64,000 nucleotides of DNA from Bursaphelenchus xylophilus (lineage: Eukaryota > Nematoda > Chromadorea > Rhabditida > Aphelenchoididae): NCBI GenBank assembly GCA_904066235.2, contig CAJFCV020000006.1, positions 8,928,001-8,992,000 on the forward strand. The letters are read 5' to 3'. The notes below the pieces were generated by a model. The model saw nothing but the letters and a program-made list of their open reading frames with translations, did no database searches and was not told where the DNA came from. Of the stretch, positions 23,611 through 36,969 are shown piece by piece. A program made the position numbers and the translations under genes. Every line of letters begins with the position of its first letter. The first letter of the stretch is position 1.

Positions 23611-26023
23611 CTGAAAAGGGGTAAAATACGCTCAACTATTTTTAATTTGTTCTCTTTCAATCAAGTTTTTACCCCCATTTACTAAGCTCAGACTGTCTTC
23701 AAATATTCCAAAACATGTCTATTTGGCTTCAATATGCTCTAAACATATTTTAAGCAAAGTTTCCTTTGGTTCGGTATCTTATACTTGAAGCCCTACATCA
23801 AATTGTCATATTTTTCCTCAAAAATTCCCCTTAAAATTTCGAAAACTGACCAAAACCGTCAAGTCACACTCCAAATCGGGGCCACAAACAAACTTAACTC
23901 TATGATCCAACCGACTGAGTCAGCATCGTCCCAAAAAATAACCCAATTTGCCCTCAGGTGGCCTCGAAATGAGCAGTAAATTAAATCTCAAACTGAACAG
24001 CCCGCTGAAGTCGGGATCGGATATCGAGGCGGGTAATCAAGAACGAGGAAATAAAAACACTATAATATACTCTGCGTTATGATGCTTTCGCCCGCTTTCG
24101 ATCCCCCACCAGCTCTTTCCACCTTTGTTTGTTCAATCTCCCAAAAAGTCGGCGAATAAAGAAGGGACGAGATCTATTGGCCAGCAATCCCGATGGCGGG
24201 GGTTCCGAACGGGTAACGTGTGGCCAGACTACTCATCGCTTAGGACGTTTACTTTCATCTGGAGTGGGTTTTACTTATATTTTATAGGATTTCTATTTAC
24301 TCAGACTTTTTTTCATTTTTTGATGACTTTTTTACGCACTGTGCGGATTTGGATGGAAAAAATTGGCAAGTTTGAATTGTCGATTGACGTGAGCTCAGAT
24401 TAAGTTTTTTGAACTTGTTTTTCGTTATTTTTAGACAGACTTTTTCACAAAAATTTTCAGTTTTAAAAATTTTTTATCACCCAAAAAATTTGAAAATCGG
24501 TTAGACTTTATTTTAAAAAATGACCCCAAATTTTTTCCCTGAAAAACTAAGGCTGTCTAGATGCTCTCTGCCAAATTTGAAGTCAATCCGAGTAACATAA
24601 ACACCTTTACAAACCCAAAATTATATTACACTACCCATTATATTGCACTCAACAAAACTCACGACAAACTCGAATGTCCGTGATAAACCGACATTCACAT
24701 TGTTCTGACACCTCTTCCACCGCATCATCACTACTTCTGGACTTTTTGAAGATCTTTTCAAACTTGGATCCAATCGATTCCCGGCTCCCTTCCCGTGGGA
24801 TACTGTACTTTCCCGAGACCATCCAGCATTAGATCATTTGTGAGATTCCTGATGAGACTGAAAGATTCAACAACCATTCTGCACTTTGCTTTACCATAAA
24901 CGTAATGGTCAAGTTGAGAAAAAATTGAAGAAATGGTGATCAATTAAAAGATAGGGCTAATTGGAGGGGAAATAATGGCTAAAACAAGGTGACGGGCCAT
25001 TTATTTTGAGGAATAGGAAAAAATCTGGAGTTGAAATTTCTTTTGAGAGGTTTGAAATGATAAAAGTGGGTTACAAAATTGCGGAAATAAAAAAAATCAT
25101 TTTGAAAAATTGAAAAAAAAACGAAAAATCTCAAAATCAATGAGAAAACTGACCTTCAAGCTGTCCAAAACAACATCTCACCCCTTCCTACGAATAACAC
25201 ATTACTTTATACCGCCCAAAGTTGTCGTAACAAGCCCTTTTCGTATTCGATTACACCTGCGCATGAGATATCCGCTAGTATAATTTAAAAATGTCCACTT
25301 TACTTTTTTCGCTTCGCCGCGTTTCATCGGCCGTTTTGTTTTTTTCGGCTGCGGGCATTCCGAAACTGGCCATTCCCAGTTTATTTTCGGCTTTTGGGGC
25401 TAAATTCGGAAACGTTTGGAGAGGATTATATATAATCCATGGGAAGGGCAAGGAGATATGCGCGGATAAACAGAAAAATAATGGCAATCTTAGAAATTGT
25501 AAACATTTTTCGACCAAAATTACTTTGCAAAACCAACTAAAGTTTTCGCAATTGCACCGTGCATTACAATTTCATAAAAAAAACCCCAAAAATAACAATT
25601 CAGTTCATTGTAATTCCGCACAAACAACAAGTATATATTTACATCCGTAATGCCCGTCAAAAGTAATAAAATTGACATTCCAAGTGTAAAAATAAAAACA
25701 TCTGTTCATCAAAAAACACACAAAATGACCCTTACTTTACAACCTTATAAATATTTTCCGAAAAGGGCTTGTTTCAGAGTTCGCAGGGTCAGCGCTGTAA
25801 TGACTGCGCCAAATCGAGGGTGGATTATTTGTTTAGCTTTCCGATTTCAAAACGGTTTCGGGCCTTTCTGGGTCATGAATAATACCGTCGGGGATGTCTC
25901 ACGAATATTTATTATTTAACAATGAGTAAAAACAAGAAAAATTATTGAGATACAAATCGAAGAAAAAAATGTATGGACAAGAAACCACGGAATAATTAAG
26001 AGATGCAGTTAGAGATTTGTTCT
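23611..26023. other. intergenic, possibly holding the first exon of the SEA gene
   Basis: The acceptor at 23610 requires an upstream exon ending in phase 1, and I could not identify it. The remaining sequence is AT-rich, with no family-like frame. The 3' flank of the hnRNP gene includes a TTTATT at 25908-25913 (AATAAA on the coding strand), a plausible polyadenylation signal about 110 bases past its stop. Confidence 0.4.
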
Positions 26024-27801
<1,778 letters not shown>

Positions 27802-29304
27802 GATAAAGACGGAAAAGACGCTTCAGATGCAGACAAAAAGTTACGTACACGGATGTCGATGCTGGAAAAGGAAAAAAGCCCGTGTTTTACGGCCAACGCG
27901 CATTTTACCTGATTCTTCAGGCAAAGCGCGTTAGGATGCGCAAAATTCCAAAAAATTACAAAATTAATTAAAAAGTAATTACATCGAAAGCCGAACTAGG
28001 TAGTAGAATATAAAACTATTGAGTCGATCGACAAAAATTTTAGCGTCAAAATGATATATTATACTAGATCTTTTGATATCTAGTGTAATATAATTGTTGA
28101 TAAATTTTGGTAAAACTAACGAAATTTTATGCCAGTTGGAAAGAAGGAAAAAGTATATTGCATAAAAAATGTACCAACACAAAAATGAGACCAATATCAG
28201 CCAATCGAGACATCCGGAAATCAACAGTTGAGATCAAGAAGGATAAGTAAATTTGGGTCGACGCCGGAAGCTAGCATTTGAATTAATCTCCGATTCCAAG
28301 AAAAACGACCTTTGACTACTCTTGGGATGATTTTTAGGTACTATTTCACATATCTCAATACTTTTTTCTGAACAATTCCATAGGTGCCTACATCCTAACA
28401 CAAGTTTCGCGAAAAATTATGATAGTTGTCAAATCCAAGCCAAAAACTGATGCGGAGAAGAAGAAGACCGCCTTACCTTTCAATGAAATGATCAGATCCA
28501 TCCGCTGTGTCCACTCGATTCCTCTTCCAGCTCGAAAATTCTTATCCCCAAAAACTCAGTAACTAAATATACCAATCACAATAACCTCCTCAAATTCAAC
28601 CTCCGAATTCGTGAAAAAACCGAACAAAATTGATTTTTAATGTAATGTACAAAGTAATAGTCTTATTTATTGTGTTATCTACGACTCTGATCTCTTTGTT
28701 TATGTAAAATAACATCTACAACAAATCTATGCGTTCTTGTTCTCTATCATGTTGTCTTTGTGCCGAATAAGTAGTAAAGCAGTAGAATTAAATCGTAAGT
28801 TGTACTCCAGACTTCTTAGAACTTACTATTCTAAGTCTAGCTCGAACTGAGTCTACCTCTATTGGCTTAGTTATCTAAAATAATTAATGTAATCTTCATT
28901 CAGCTATCTTGTATACCTCTAGTTGCAGCTAGCTAACGTTAAACATCCATCAACCCAGTGTATTTGGGGGAGTTTGGATCCATTTCCATAGTCGGATATT
29001 GAGGCGGCCAAAGTTCAAGCTGAATTACGTCATTTACCAGCAGAAGATGGCCCGACTCTTGTGGCACTATCATCTGTGAGCCTGCTGGAGTTCTTACAGC
29101 ATCAAACCATCATCTTCTACATGTAGCGTCTTCATCAAAACAGTACCAATAGTACCACGACTTCTTCCCTCGGCCCTAACCGCCGTTAATTAGCTTCTGC
29201 TTTCTTCATCACAGCACTAGAAATATCCAGAATCAATAAGAAACGGTATAAACCAACCTTATCTACGTGACGCATTTATGGTCTTCGTAAATTCCAAATT
29301 TATG
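27802..29304. other. 5' flank of hrpa-1 and intergenic DNA
   Basis: This stretch should include the hrpa-1 promoter. The minus-strand frame 27979-28224 is hydrophobic (LILVSFLCWYIFYAIYFF) but opens at TTG and lacks compatible exons, so it is not called. At 28480-28550 a purine-rich minus-strand stretch ends with a good donor (AAAG GTAAGG), which could be a 5' UTR exon of hrpa-1; unproven. Confidence 0.4.
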
Positions 29305-29551
29305 TTATCCACTCAAAATCGATTCCTCGCTTGGCAAAGGAAAGAACCATATGTTCGACGCTCTCCTCAACATTGTCTCATGTGACGCACCAACATAAAG
29401 ACGTCGAGACGAAGCTCCACTAAAAGATTTCGTTGTGCATGTTTTTGATTTTTCGAGCTGCGCCCAGATGTATCTGGCCGAATGAGTGTTGTACGATCGA
29501 GTAGAAATTGCTGTGAAAAGCAAGATAGTCGCGCAGATATGACTAATCTAA
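29305..29551 (-). CDS. possible last exon of a small secreted peptide precursor
   Basis: After a TTTTAG acceptor at about 29552-29557 the minus strand is open for 81 codons to a stop at 29305. It begins with a hydrophobic stretch (ISHICATILLFTAIS) that would suit the second half of a signal peptide. Downstream are two Arg-Arg pairs (SSRRLYVG and MLRRASN) that could release LYVGASHETML and a C-terminal peptide ending in ILSG. No upstream exon with an ATG was found and no family is recognised. It may equally be a chance open frame. Confidence 0.2.
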
Positions 29552-30317
29552 AACATTAGCAAGGTGTTATTAACTGAAGGTGTCCAATATTTTGGGAATT
29601 AAAACTGGACCAACAGTTAGATTTGTTTGAAACAGTAATTTTTCTGGTGGCATGGATAAGATAATAAATAGGTCAATTTAAGGGATTTTTAACCACAATT
29701 TTTTTGTTGTGTACATCACGCAACTATTGCCTCTAATATTTGCCAAACGAATCGAAAAATTACACAGTTATTTGCAATATCTCATGTCTTCACTAAACCA
29801 GGGCGCAGCTTGTTTAGTTCCCAAGAAAACGCGACGGAGTCAAGGTGAGAGAAAATCTTGGCATTTCGTTTCAAATCAATCGCTCGCTTTAGGAGAAAGT
29901 CGTAAAAATTAATACATCCATCAACAAATACAAGGTAACTTGTTAGCTTTTCTACCGTTTTTTATTGTTTTTGTAAACATTTTGGCCATTCAAACGTTTC
30001 AAATTTTGATTGAAAATTTTTCATTGGTTTTTGTCTATAGATAATGTAATTTATTTCGTTCCCCGAATGTTTGAGGCTCCAGACATTGTTTTAACAATAA
30101 AGCTGTCACTGTCAAAGAACTAATTAAGAGACAATAAACTACTATGTTAGCTCTATGATGAATGTATGCTATTATTCATGCTGGTGTTCTCTTTCTCCTG
30201 TCATTTTGGTTGTCGAAAATTATTCTTATCTCTTTTGCCCGTTTATTGCACTTTTACACCCGCTCTGCGTGAATATTGAAAAAACGATCTCTAAACGCAT
30301 ATATTTTATTTTTATAG
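29552..30317. other. intergenic, 5' flank of mett-10
   Basis: AT-rich DNA without a recognised gene. Its right end (TTTATAG at 30311-30317) directly abuts the mett-10 ATG and looks like a trans-splice acceptor, so mett-10 may carry a spliced leader with almost no 5' UTR of its own. Confidence 0.45.
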
Positions 30318-31645
30318 ATGACCTTCAACCATCTTATGCATCCTCGAAATCCCTACAAATCCAAACCTCCCGACTTCAGCAAGCTCGCGTTTGAGTATCC
30401 ACGATTTCGAAAGCATTGTCGTGTGTCAACAACAGGAAAGGTGAGGTCTTTCCCTATTCATATTATTCATGGTTTAGGTAGAAGGCGACTTTTCCAATGA
30501 AGAATTTGTCAAAGTTTTATCCGAAACTCTGTTGAAGAAAGATTTTGGGCTGGATGTGGAATTCATGGAAGGATCGCTGATTCCGAGGGTTCCTCAACGG
30601 CTGAATTACCTTCTCCTTATCCAAGACATCTTGATCGCTAATGGAATATGTGAAAATGTAATGGGTTTAGATATTGGTCGGTTTTTATAAGAGGTATATG
30701 GGAAAAGTGATGTTGGAGGCTTATTATTTGCTAGCCCAAAAATGAAAAATATGGTTATGGAAGCCATTTTTTATTATACTTGACATCAGCTGGTGCTTAC
30801 CTTCGTAGAAAAAAACAGTTAAATGTTGTCATTTTAGGTACGGGTGCCTCTTGCATCTATCCATTGCTTGGTGCAAGGTTATGCAAGTTTTCCTTCGTAG
30901 CCACTGAAATAGATGAAGATTCAGTAAAATGGGCTCAAAAGCAAGTCGAAAAGAACTTCAAAAACAACGAGATCATTTTGATACAAGGGCAGAAAGAAGG
31001 TTTCTTCAAAACCCCTCTGAAATCAGTGGATAGATTTGACTTTTGCATGTGCAATCCTCCGTTTTTTCATGAAAAGGAGGCGAATGAGGTGAGTCGAAGG
31101 TTTATAGTTATTTTGTTTCGAATTTTAGAAATTCACAAGCGATGTCAATGGAAATCGACGGAATAGCTCGAATAAGCACACAAACGCTCCGAATAGCGTT
31201 ACCGTAGCCAAAACAAATGAGCTGATGGTCGAAGGAGGAGAGGTTGAATTTGTGAAAAGAATAATGGATGAAAGTGTTCAAGTGAAGGACAAATTTCGTC
31301 TGTTTACAACTATGTTAGGGAAGAAATCGAGTGTGGCAACTTTGAAGAAACATTTAGTTGATCGGGGTTGCCAGCAATTTGCTGTTTCGATATTATCCCA
31401 GGGACGAACTCAAAGATGGGTAATATCCTGGACTTTTGATGAAACAGTGGATTTAACGGTGAGTTTAGTTAATAGACTAGATAGGTGCATCCTTGTAGTG
31501 GTTGCTGGTGCAATTTAGAGTTTGTTTTTTTTCTGGATTGATATGATTTACCTTTTTTTAGGCATTCCGGACCACCAGACCACAGAAGAAAAGAAAGGCC
31601 AAAATTCCACTGGAAATACCTTCGAAAGCTCCAAAAACAGACTAG
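30318..31645 (+). CDS. mett-10: METT-10 / METTL16 RNA N6-adenosine methyltransferase
   Basis: Exons 30318-30440, 30478-30676, 30838-31088, 31129-31458 and 31562-31645 give 328 residues. The start is the ATG immediately after TTTATAG. Residues 1-40 have the family opening (MHPRNPYK..PPDFSKLA). The SAM-binding motif is LDIGTGASCIYPLLGA, an acidic ATEIDEDSVKWA follows, and the catalytic NPPFF is intact. The C-terminal methyltransferase half (KDKFRLFTTMLGKKSS, then TQRWVISWTF) is also conserved. Known family role: methylates adenosine in U6 snRNA and in SAM-synthetase transcripts, linking m6A to SAM supply. The tail after the catalytic domain is only about 25 residues and strongly basic (RPQKKRKAK), much shorter than in human METTL16, which carries an extra RNA-binding region. 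The gene may be first in a co-transcribed pair. Confidence 0.93.
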
Positions 31646-31957
31646 TCATAACGTGTAGAACATACGCAACAGATTTGAATTCTACTTATGCTTTGTTTTA
31701 CGCGCCTTTCAACTTATTTTGATCTCATTGGTGAATAGATATATCAAGAGTAATATAAAGATATTTATAAATTTTACTTACTTTGTTTAAAATCGTATTT
31801 TTTACGATGGAAATATCTTTTGATTTGTTTTTGTACCATGTTTTACTTATTTTTTTTAGTTTTCAGATCGTAGACCCAGTTTTTTTGTTGATATTTCTTG
31901 TTGAATTTCACTTGTTGTTTCCTGTTTTTCGTCGTTGTTGTTGTTTCGCAGTCAAAA
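31646..31957 (+). other. short same-strand gap, possible operon spacer
   Basis: 312 bases separate the mett-10 stop from the next start codon on the same strand. The spacer is T-rich and ends in TTGTTTCGCAG just before TCAAAAATGG. It would suit an intercistronic spacer with an SL trans-splice acceptor, but an independent promoter is equally possible. Confidence 0.4.
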
Positions 31958-33777
31958 ATGGTCGAGAAAGAGCGTCGTACATCATTCTCCGAACGGGTAC
32001 TGCAGTTCCAGCCTGTAGAAGTTTCGATCCAAAACGATTACAGAGCTGTTTTCGAAGCCGTGGACTATAAACCGGTTAAAAGTAAGTTTCACTTTTGATT
32101 TTTTTTTGGTTTTTAGGTGTCAAGGCTCATAGAAATGTTTGGAGAAGAAGTTATTTTGAATTTTTGAAGTGGAGATGTATATTATCCATGTTATTTTCAG
32201 AGATTTGGGAGCTAAACGTGAAGCTCATCGAGAATTCTACGAGTCGAGAACTGGGCTCGAAAACGGTCAAATGGCCACATTCAGATCCGCCGGCAGATGT
32301 AAGTGTTTTTAGAATAAAAACTAAAAATTTGGCCACTTCTCGACTAAAGTAATATAATTTTAGTTCCGGTATGACTCTGACAATAAGAACTTGGTCTGGG
32401 AGAATGCTCAAGACATCGCGGTCCTTCCCGTGAGGCTTCCAAACATCAGGAAAGCCACTTATGTCCCTACATTCAGCGCTCAGTTCCAACCGGCCAAACC
32501 TTCAAGTCAAATTAGATACGGCCTGAAATTTGATGATGCTTCGAAGCCGAAGAAACCCAAGTTTGGAGTCTGCAAAGACCTTATTGTCAAGGTAGGCGGT
32601 GCTTTGATAAAATTCCAGAAAATTTTTTATATTCTCCATGATAAAAAATGTTGTTTTAGGTGTCAACTGCGAATGGCTTCAACGCAAATGCTTCCTCATC
32701 AGTTGTTGAAACCCCCGAGACCCCGAAAGCGAATGGAAAAGCGAGAAAAAAGTCAGTTAGCCAGTCGAAAGAAAATGGAAATGGCGTTTCGACGATGGTC
32801 TCTGATTTTATTCAAACTCTCAGAGAAAATCTGGACTTCAACCCGCTGTTTGAAGAGCGACTGCCCCGAGATCAGCAAGTCCGTGCCCTAAAAGCTTTGA
32901 GTTACTACTGGGAGATTGATGGAACTGAAGATGTCCTCAGGGGATTAATTGCATTGAGATTTTTTGATCTTTGGTAAGTATTTTAATTTTGTTTTGTTGG
33001 CTTTTAGGTAACGTTAAGCTGAAAGAGGTGATCAGGCGTCAGAATCGGGATTGATATGAAAATTCCGGATGTAATTTACGCATTTCCAGGTCGGTGAATG
33101 AATTCCTGACGGAAAAATTGACAATCGGAGCCGCCTCACTCAACGAACCATTGGTCAAAGTCCTCCTCGAACAGCCCTCGGTACTCTTGATAGAAGACAC
33201 TTTTGTTCAACTGACCAAAGCGGCCGTCCAGGATGAATTTGCCAGAAAAGTTTTGTTGCAGAAATGCATTCCCAAAGTTAATTCGGCAAAATTGAATGCA
33301 GTTTTGGACACGGATGATGCTCTTGAATTGTTGGAGAAGCTCTTAGTGGATTTTGTATACACTGCAAACGTCAATTCGAAGGATTTGGGGAGGGTAAGAT
33401 CGGAAAGCAAGGAGATAATCAAATTATTTAGAATTTGGATGCGATTTTGTTGTTAGTCACTGCTCTCTCGGACAAATTTTTGTGGATTAACGACGAAGAA
33501 CAGCTGGAACAGCTCCGGGATATTCAAATTTCGATGAATCAGATGGTAGGAATAAAATTTGAACGTTTTTTCACAGATGTTTAGTACAATATAAAATGTT
33601 TGATGTTTTCAGTTCAAACTTTGCAAATCCTCGATCAGTGTGGTGGAGATGAACCGGGTAGTCAGCAAGCTCCCGGAAAACGTTGCTTGCCCAAGTACGG
33701 ACTTTAAAATCGTCAAAGCCAAAATCAAAAAGACAACAGTTGTGAAATTCGAAGAAGAAGAGGAAGAAATGGAATAA
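31958..33777 (+). CDS. conserved-looking protein of unknown function, 448 aa
   Basis: Seven exons (31958-32081, 32201-32298, 32364-32591, 32660-32973, 33090-33393, 33432-33545, 33613-33777) join in phase from ATG 31958 to TAA 33775-33777. I do not recognise the family. The N-terminal 150 residues are mixed, with many aromatic residues and prolines. A low-complexity Ser/Lys linker follows (around residues 155-190: TPETPKANGKARKKS). The C-terminal 250 residues look like packed amphipathic helices (DFIQTLRENLDF, LVKVLLEQPSVLL, DALELLEKLLVDF), possibly a HEAT/ARM-like solenoid. The protein ends with a Lys-rich then Glu-rich tail (KFEEEEEEME). There is no signal peptide or membrane segment, so it is likely nuclear or cytoplasmic. 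It follows mett-10 by 312 bases on the same strand. Exon chain and codon pattern are convincing; function is open. Confidence 0.8.
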
Positions 33778-34261
33778 ATTTAGAGCCGAGGGATTGCTCA
33801 GGAAATGCGGTGAGATGTTCTGCCAAATTTAGTTTGAGTTTGTGCCTTTTACGGGGAAATCTTGGAGAACGACAGAATTTTAGGTAAATTTTGGGATTTT
33901 TTTTGAACATTTTTTTAGGTAGAATAATATTATTATGGTGGATTATGATACTTTTTGTTCAGATTTTTAAATTTTTATGTCGTTTTATCAAAGATTCCCT
34001 CGTAAGCCCGGTCTTGAGCCCACTCCCTGCCCTCAGATTTACAAAACCTTGTTATTGTTTCACCCTTATAACTAAAACCCTCAGGCAAAGTGCTTGAAAT
34101 AAAAAATTGTTGCCTTTTCCCGTGCCTCCGAATTTTCTGTTCGCTAATTGTTTTTTTTCTTGAACGATTTCTTCCTTATTATACTTGTTTTGGTTCAAAT
34201 AAACTTTATGATTACGAAATTCGAAAAAAACACCAATACCGAGTAAGCGCTGAGAGAAGTT
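33778..34261. other. convergent intergenic region
   Basis: The 3' ends of the unknown 448-aa gene (+) and the chemoreceptor (-) face each other here. AATAAA-like sequences occur on the + strand near 34097 and 34198. Nothing else is recognised. Confidence 0.5.
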
Positions 34262-35979
34262 TTAATATCTTGTACTTGGCTCCTTTGTGGAAGTCTGCGA
34301 AAGTTCGATGTGCGATATGCGTGGGTGCACCGTCTGTCCCCGTTGATTGATCCCCCTCTTGGAACGATCACTCTCTCCCCGCAGCCATCGTCGCGCCGCT
34401 CGACGCCAAGACGGCATTACCAACAAAATTCCGACGGCCTTTGCGGCAGGCATCCAACAGTAAGGAATCGAAATTACGTATCCAATATTGGGTCGGTCCA
34501 GATCCAGAGCGGCGTAGAAGAACAAACAGAGGACGGGGATTAAATAGAAAATGATTGGAACACAAATCTGAAAGGATTTTGAGTCAAAATTTGGGATTTT
34601 TTATATTATACATGACAAAAATTTTATTTATTTTTTTTTTTTTTTGGTGACCAAATGCATTTTGATCAACCAAAATTATCCGTAAACTCACGTTGATTCT
34701 GAGCAGTCGATCGGCAGCGTGATTAACCTTGATTGTCGCGGTATTTTGCATCCCAGCCGAGCGCTTCTTATGGATATCTTTTCGAATTCTTAAGGCGAAT
34801 AAAGTGCTGATCAGATAGCACATGAGGCATACCGCGATGATGACGATGAAAAATACTCGGACTCGAGATTCGGTCTGAAAAAAGTGTGTGATTTTTTGAA
34901 GTTATTTTTTTCTTTTGATTAGTTCTAGTGGATTTTACGAAAAAGATTAAGGTATTAGCCACCTTTTGGAGGAGACTTTCCTACATTTTACGGGCTATTT
35001 CCGAGTAGTAAAGTAAGGAAAATATTTGGTCATTAAATTTTTTTTTTTTTTTTTGACCCTTTAGAGCATCAAAAACCCTCCTTACCGTATTAACCATCGC
35101 ATAATCGAATGCTTTTCGTCTCCAGAAGGGATACTGTTGCATAAGTTCGCTGGCTTTGGACCCCTCCACATCTGATGTCCCATAATCAGCCAACGCGAAG
35201 AAGTAGACCAATCCCAGCATCATGGCGAGCAACGTAGCCAAGAAGGTCAATATCCCCACCAGAAAGACCGTGGGTTTGAATCCTCTGGAAAATACGGATA
35301 AAAATGTGCGATCTAAGAGACGCTTCCAACAAGTCCGGTATTTGAGACTAAAAGATGTATTTTTAACGAAAAATTAGTCGATAACTAACTAAAATTTAAT
35401 TTAAACACACTACATAGCATCTGCAAGACGTTTCCCAATTCATCAGACAGTTTTCTGGCCTATATTATAGCGCTTATAATTATCGATTTTGGGTCCCGCC
35501 ACGAAAACCTTAAACTTACTGAGAAACCAATAAAAATCGGTAGAACAGGCTGATGGTGCAGATCATGGCTTCCAAGAGTATCGTCCAGAAGTATGAACTC
35601 AGTAGGACCGAAAACCAAGGCTCCGAAGCACCAGACAGAGCTCCGGTAAGGATAAGATAAAGATGACCATTCGAGATTACTGCTCGCTGAAAACACGAGA
35701 ATAAATTATCCAAAAAAAGCAATTTTTTTATAACTTTAGGCCAAAAATGTCAAAACATATCTCCCAACCCCTTACCAGTACTCCAATGGCGTTGAGAAAG
35801 ACATGAGTCAAGTCTATGGAGGAGTGGACGATGATCAATGGGACAAAAACTTTTAGTTCTCCCAACGGAACCAACTTTAGGCAGACAAACAATGACAAGT
35901 TCATGATTACTCCTGCAATTGTTGCGATTGTCTGCGAAAACGCCGCAACGCCACTCCAGTAATCGAAAACTGGATCCAT
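34262..35979 (-). CDS. seven-transmembrane chemoreceptor-like GPCR, different subfamily
   Basis: Minus-strand exons 35979-35776, 35686-35520, 35347-35086, 34874-34692 and 34567-34262 join in phase to give 373 residues. The start is ATG 35977-35979. Hydrophobic segments: two in exon 1, two in exon 2, one in exon 3 (FLVGILTFLATLLAMMLGLVYFF), one in exon 4 (VFFIVIIAVCLMCYLIS) and one or two in exon 5, ending PYCWMPAAKAVGILLVMPSWRR. A basic loop (RIRKDIHKKRSAG) precedes TM6, and the tail is Arg-rich. The layout is that of nematode Str/Srd-type chemoreceptors. Sequence and exon structure are unlike the four receptors at 13-21 kb, so this is an independent family member. The assignment is from topology and short motifs only. 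Confidence 0.78.
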
Positions 35980-36969
35980 ATTGGATTACTGTATTGAGAT
36001 TTGAGCAGAAGAACGGGTATAAACAGGGGTGCTTTGTTGACTTCCAAGGTGATGATTTTTGGCCAGAAGAGATCTAAAATGAAAAAGTCATAAGAAACTA
36101 ACGGACTTTAAAGTAAAATAGAGATTATAGAGCGTATTTTACCAACAATCCCAATATTTTTTGTGTAAAAAATATCTGTCAAATTCAACTGGACATTATT
36201 TTAACTCCAGCTGGATCAGATGAGATTATAAAAAATGGGTCCGTTTTATATCAAAAAAACGTATAGGAACAATCAAAATACTCGAGACGGCCCCTCGGCT
36301 TATTTACAGCTAATCAGACTAGGTGTAATACTGACTAATCCAATCATGACTTTACTGGGTACTCCATTATAATATTTTTTTTCAAAATCAGTCGAACAGT
36401 AAGATACTTTTGGCTGTATTATAACTAAACATACGGCCGATTCTCATAGCTCAGTATGGACAATAAAATTCCAGAAGATTCGGCTCGCACTAATACCAAT
36501 TCTCCGTACGAATCGAATGGAGATACCAAGATGCCGAAGGCCAAATAATTACCGGATTAGCTTTGGATTACCTCGTTTTGGTTTCAGCACCATCCATAAT
36601 CGCCGCAATTATCATCCCACAATTCCATATGTAACGATTATGGGACTGGCAGATAATTGAATTACCCAAAGGCTTTCGGAGGCTATTGCTTTACACAGAT
36701 TAATCAAACCAGAATGATGAATACACATTGTATTGGCATGTTATGGATAGATTATCAAGAAATAAAGATATATCATCAAAAGATATTATTTTAGAGTAAA
36801 GATTCAAGGTCCGGTCATGGATAAGATAATTGATACCCTCAAATCTGTGAAAAAATAGTTTATAACCTATAAATACGGTAGGAACGTTATAACAATAACA
36901 AAATAAGCTAACAAGGAACAACATAACAACTAAATAACATTGTAGAAGATGCGAGATCACTATAAAAAC
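35980..36969. other. intergenic, nothing recognised
   Basis: This is the 5' flank of the chemoreceptor and the 3' flank of the mariner-HTH gene. No exon is supported; the minus-strand frame 36700-36960 shows no domain. A short inverted pair (CCATAATCG near 36593 and CGATTATGG near 36636) is present. Confidence 0.45.

Noticed and set aside
27979..28224. Hydrophobic 81-codon minus-strand frame as a membrane-protein exon
   Set aside because: No ATG and no phase-compatible neighbour; AT-rich DNA easily yields such stretches.
28480..28560. Minus-strand stretch ending in a good donor as a coding exon of a separate gene
   Set aside because: No partner exon was found; at most a 5' UTR exon of hrpa-1.
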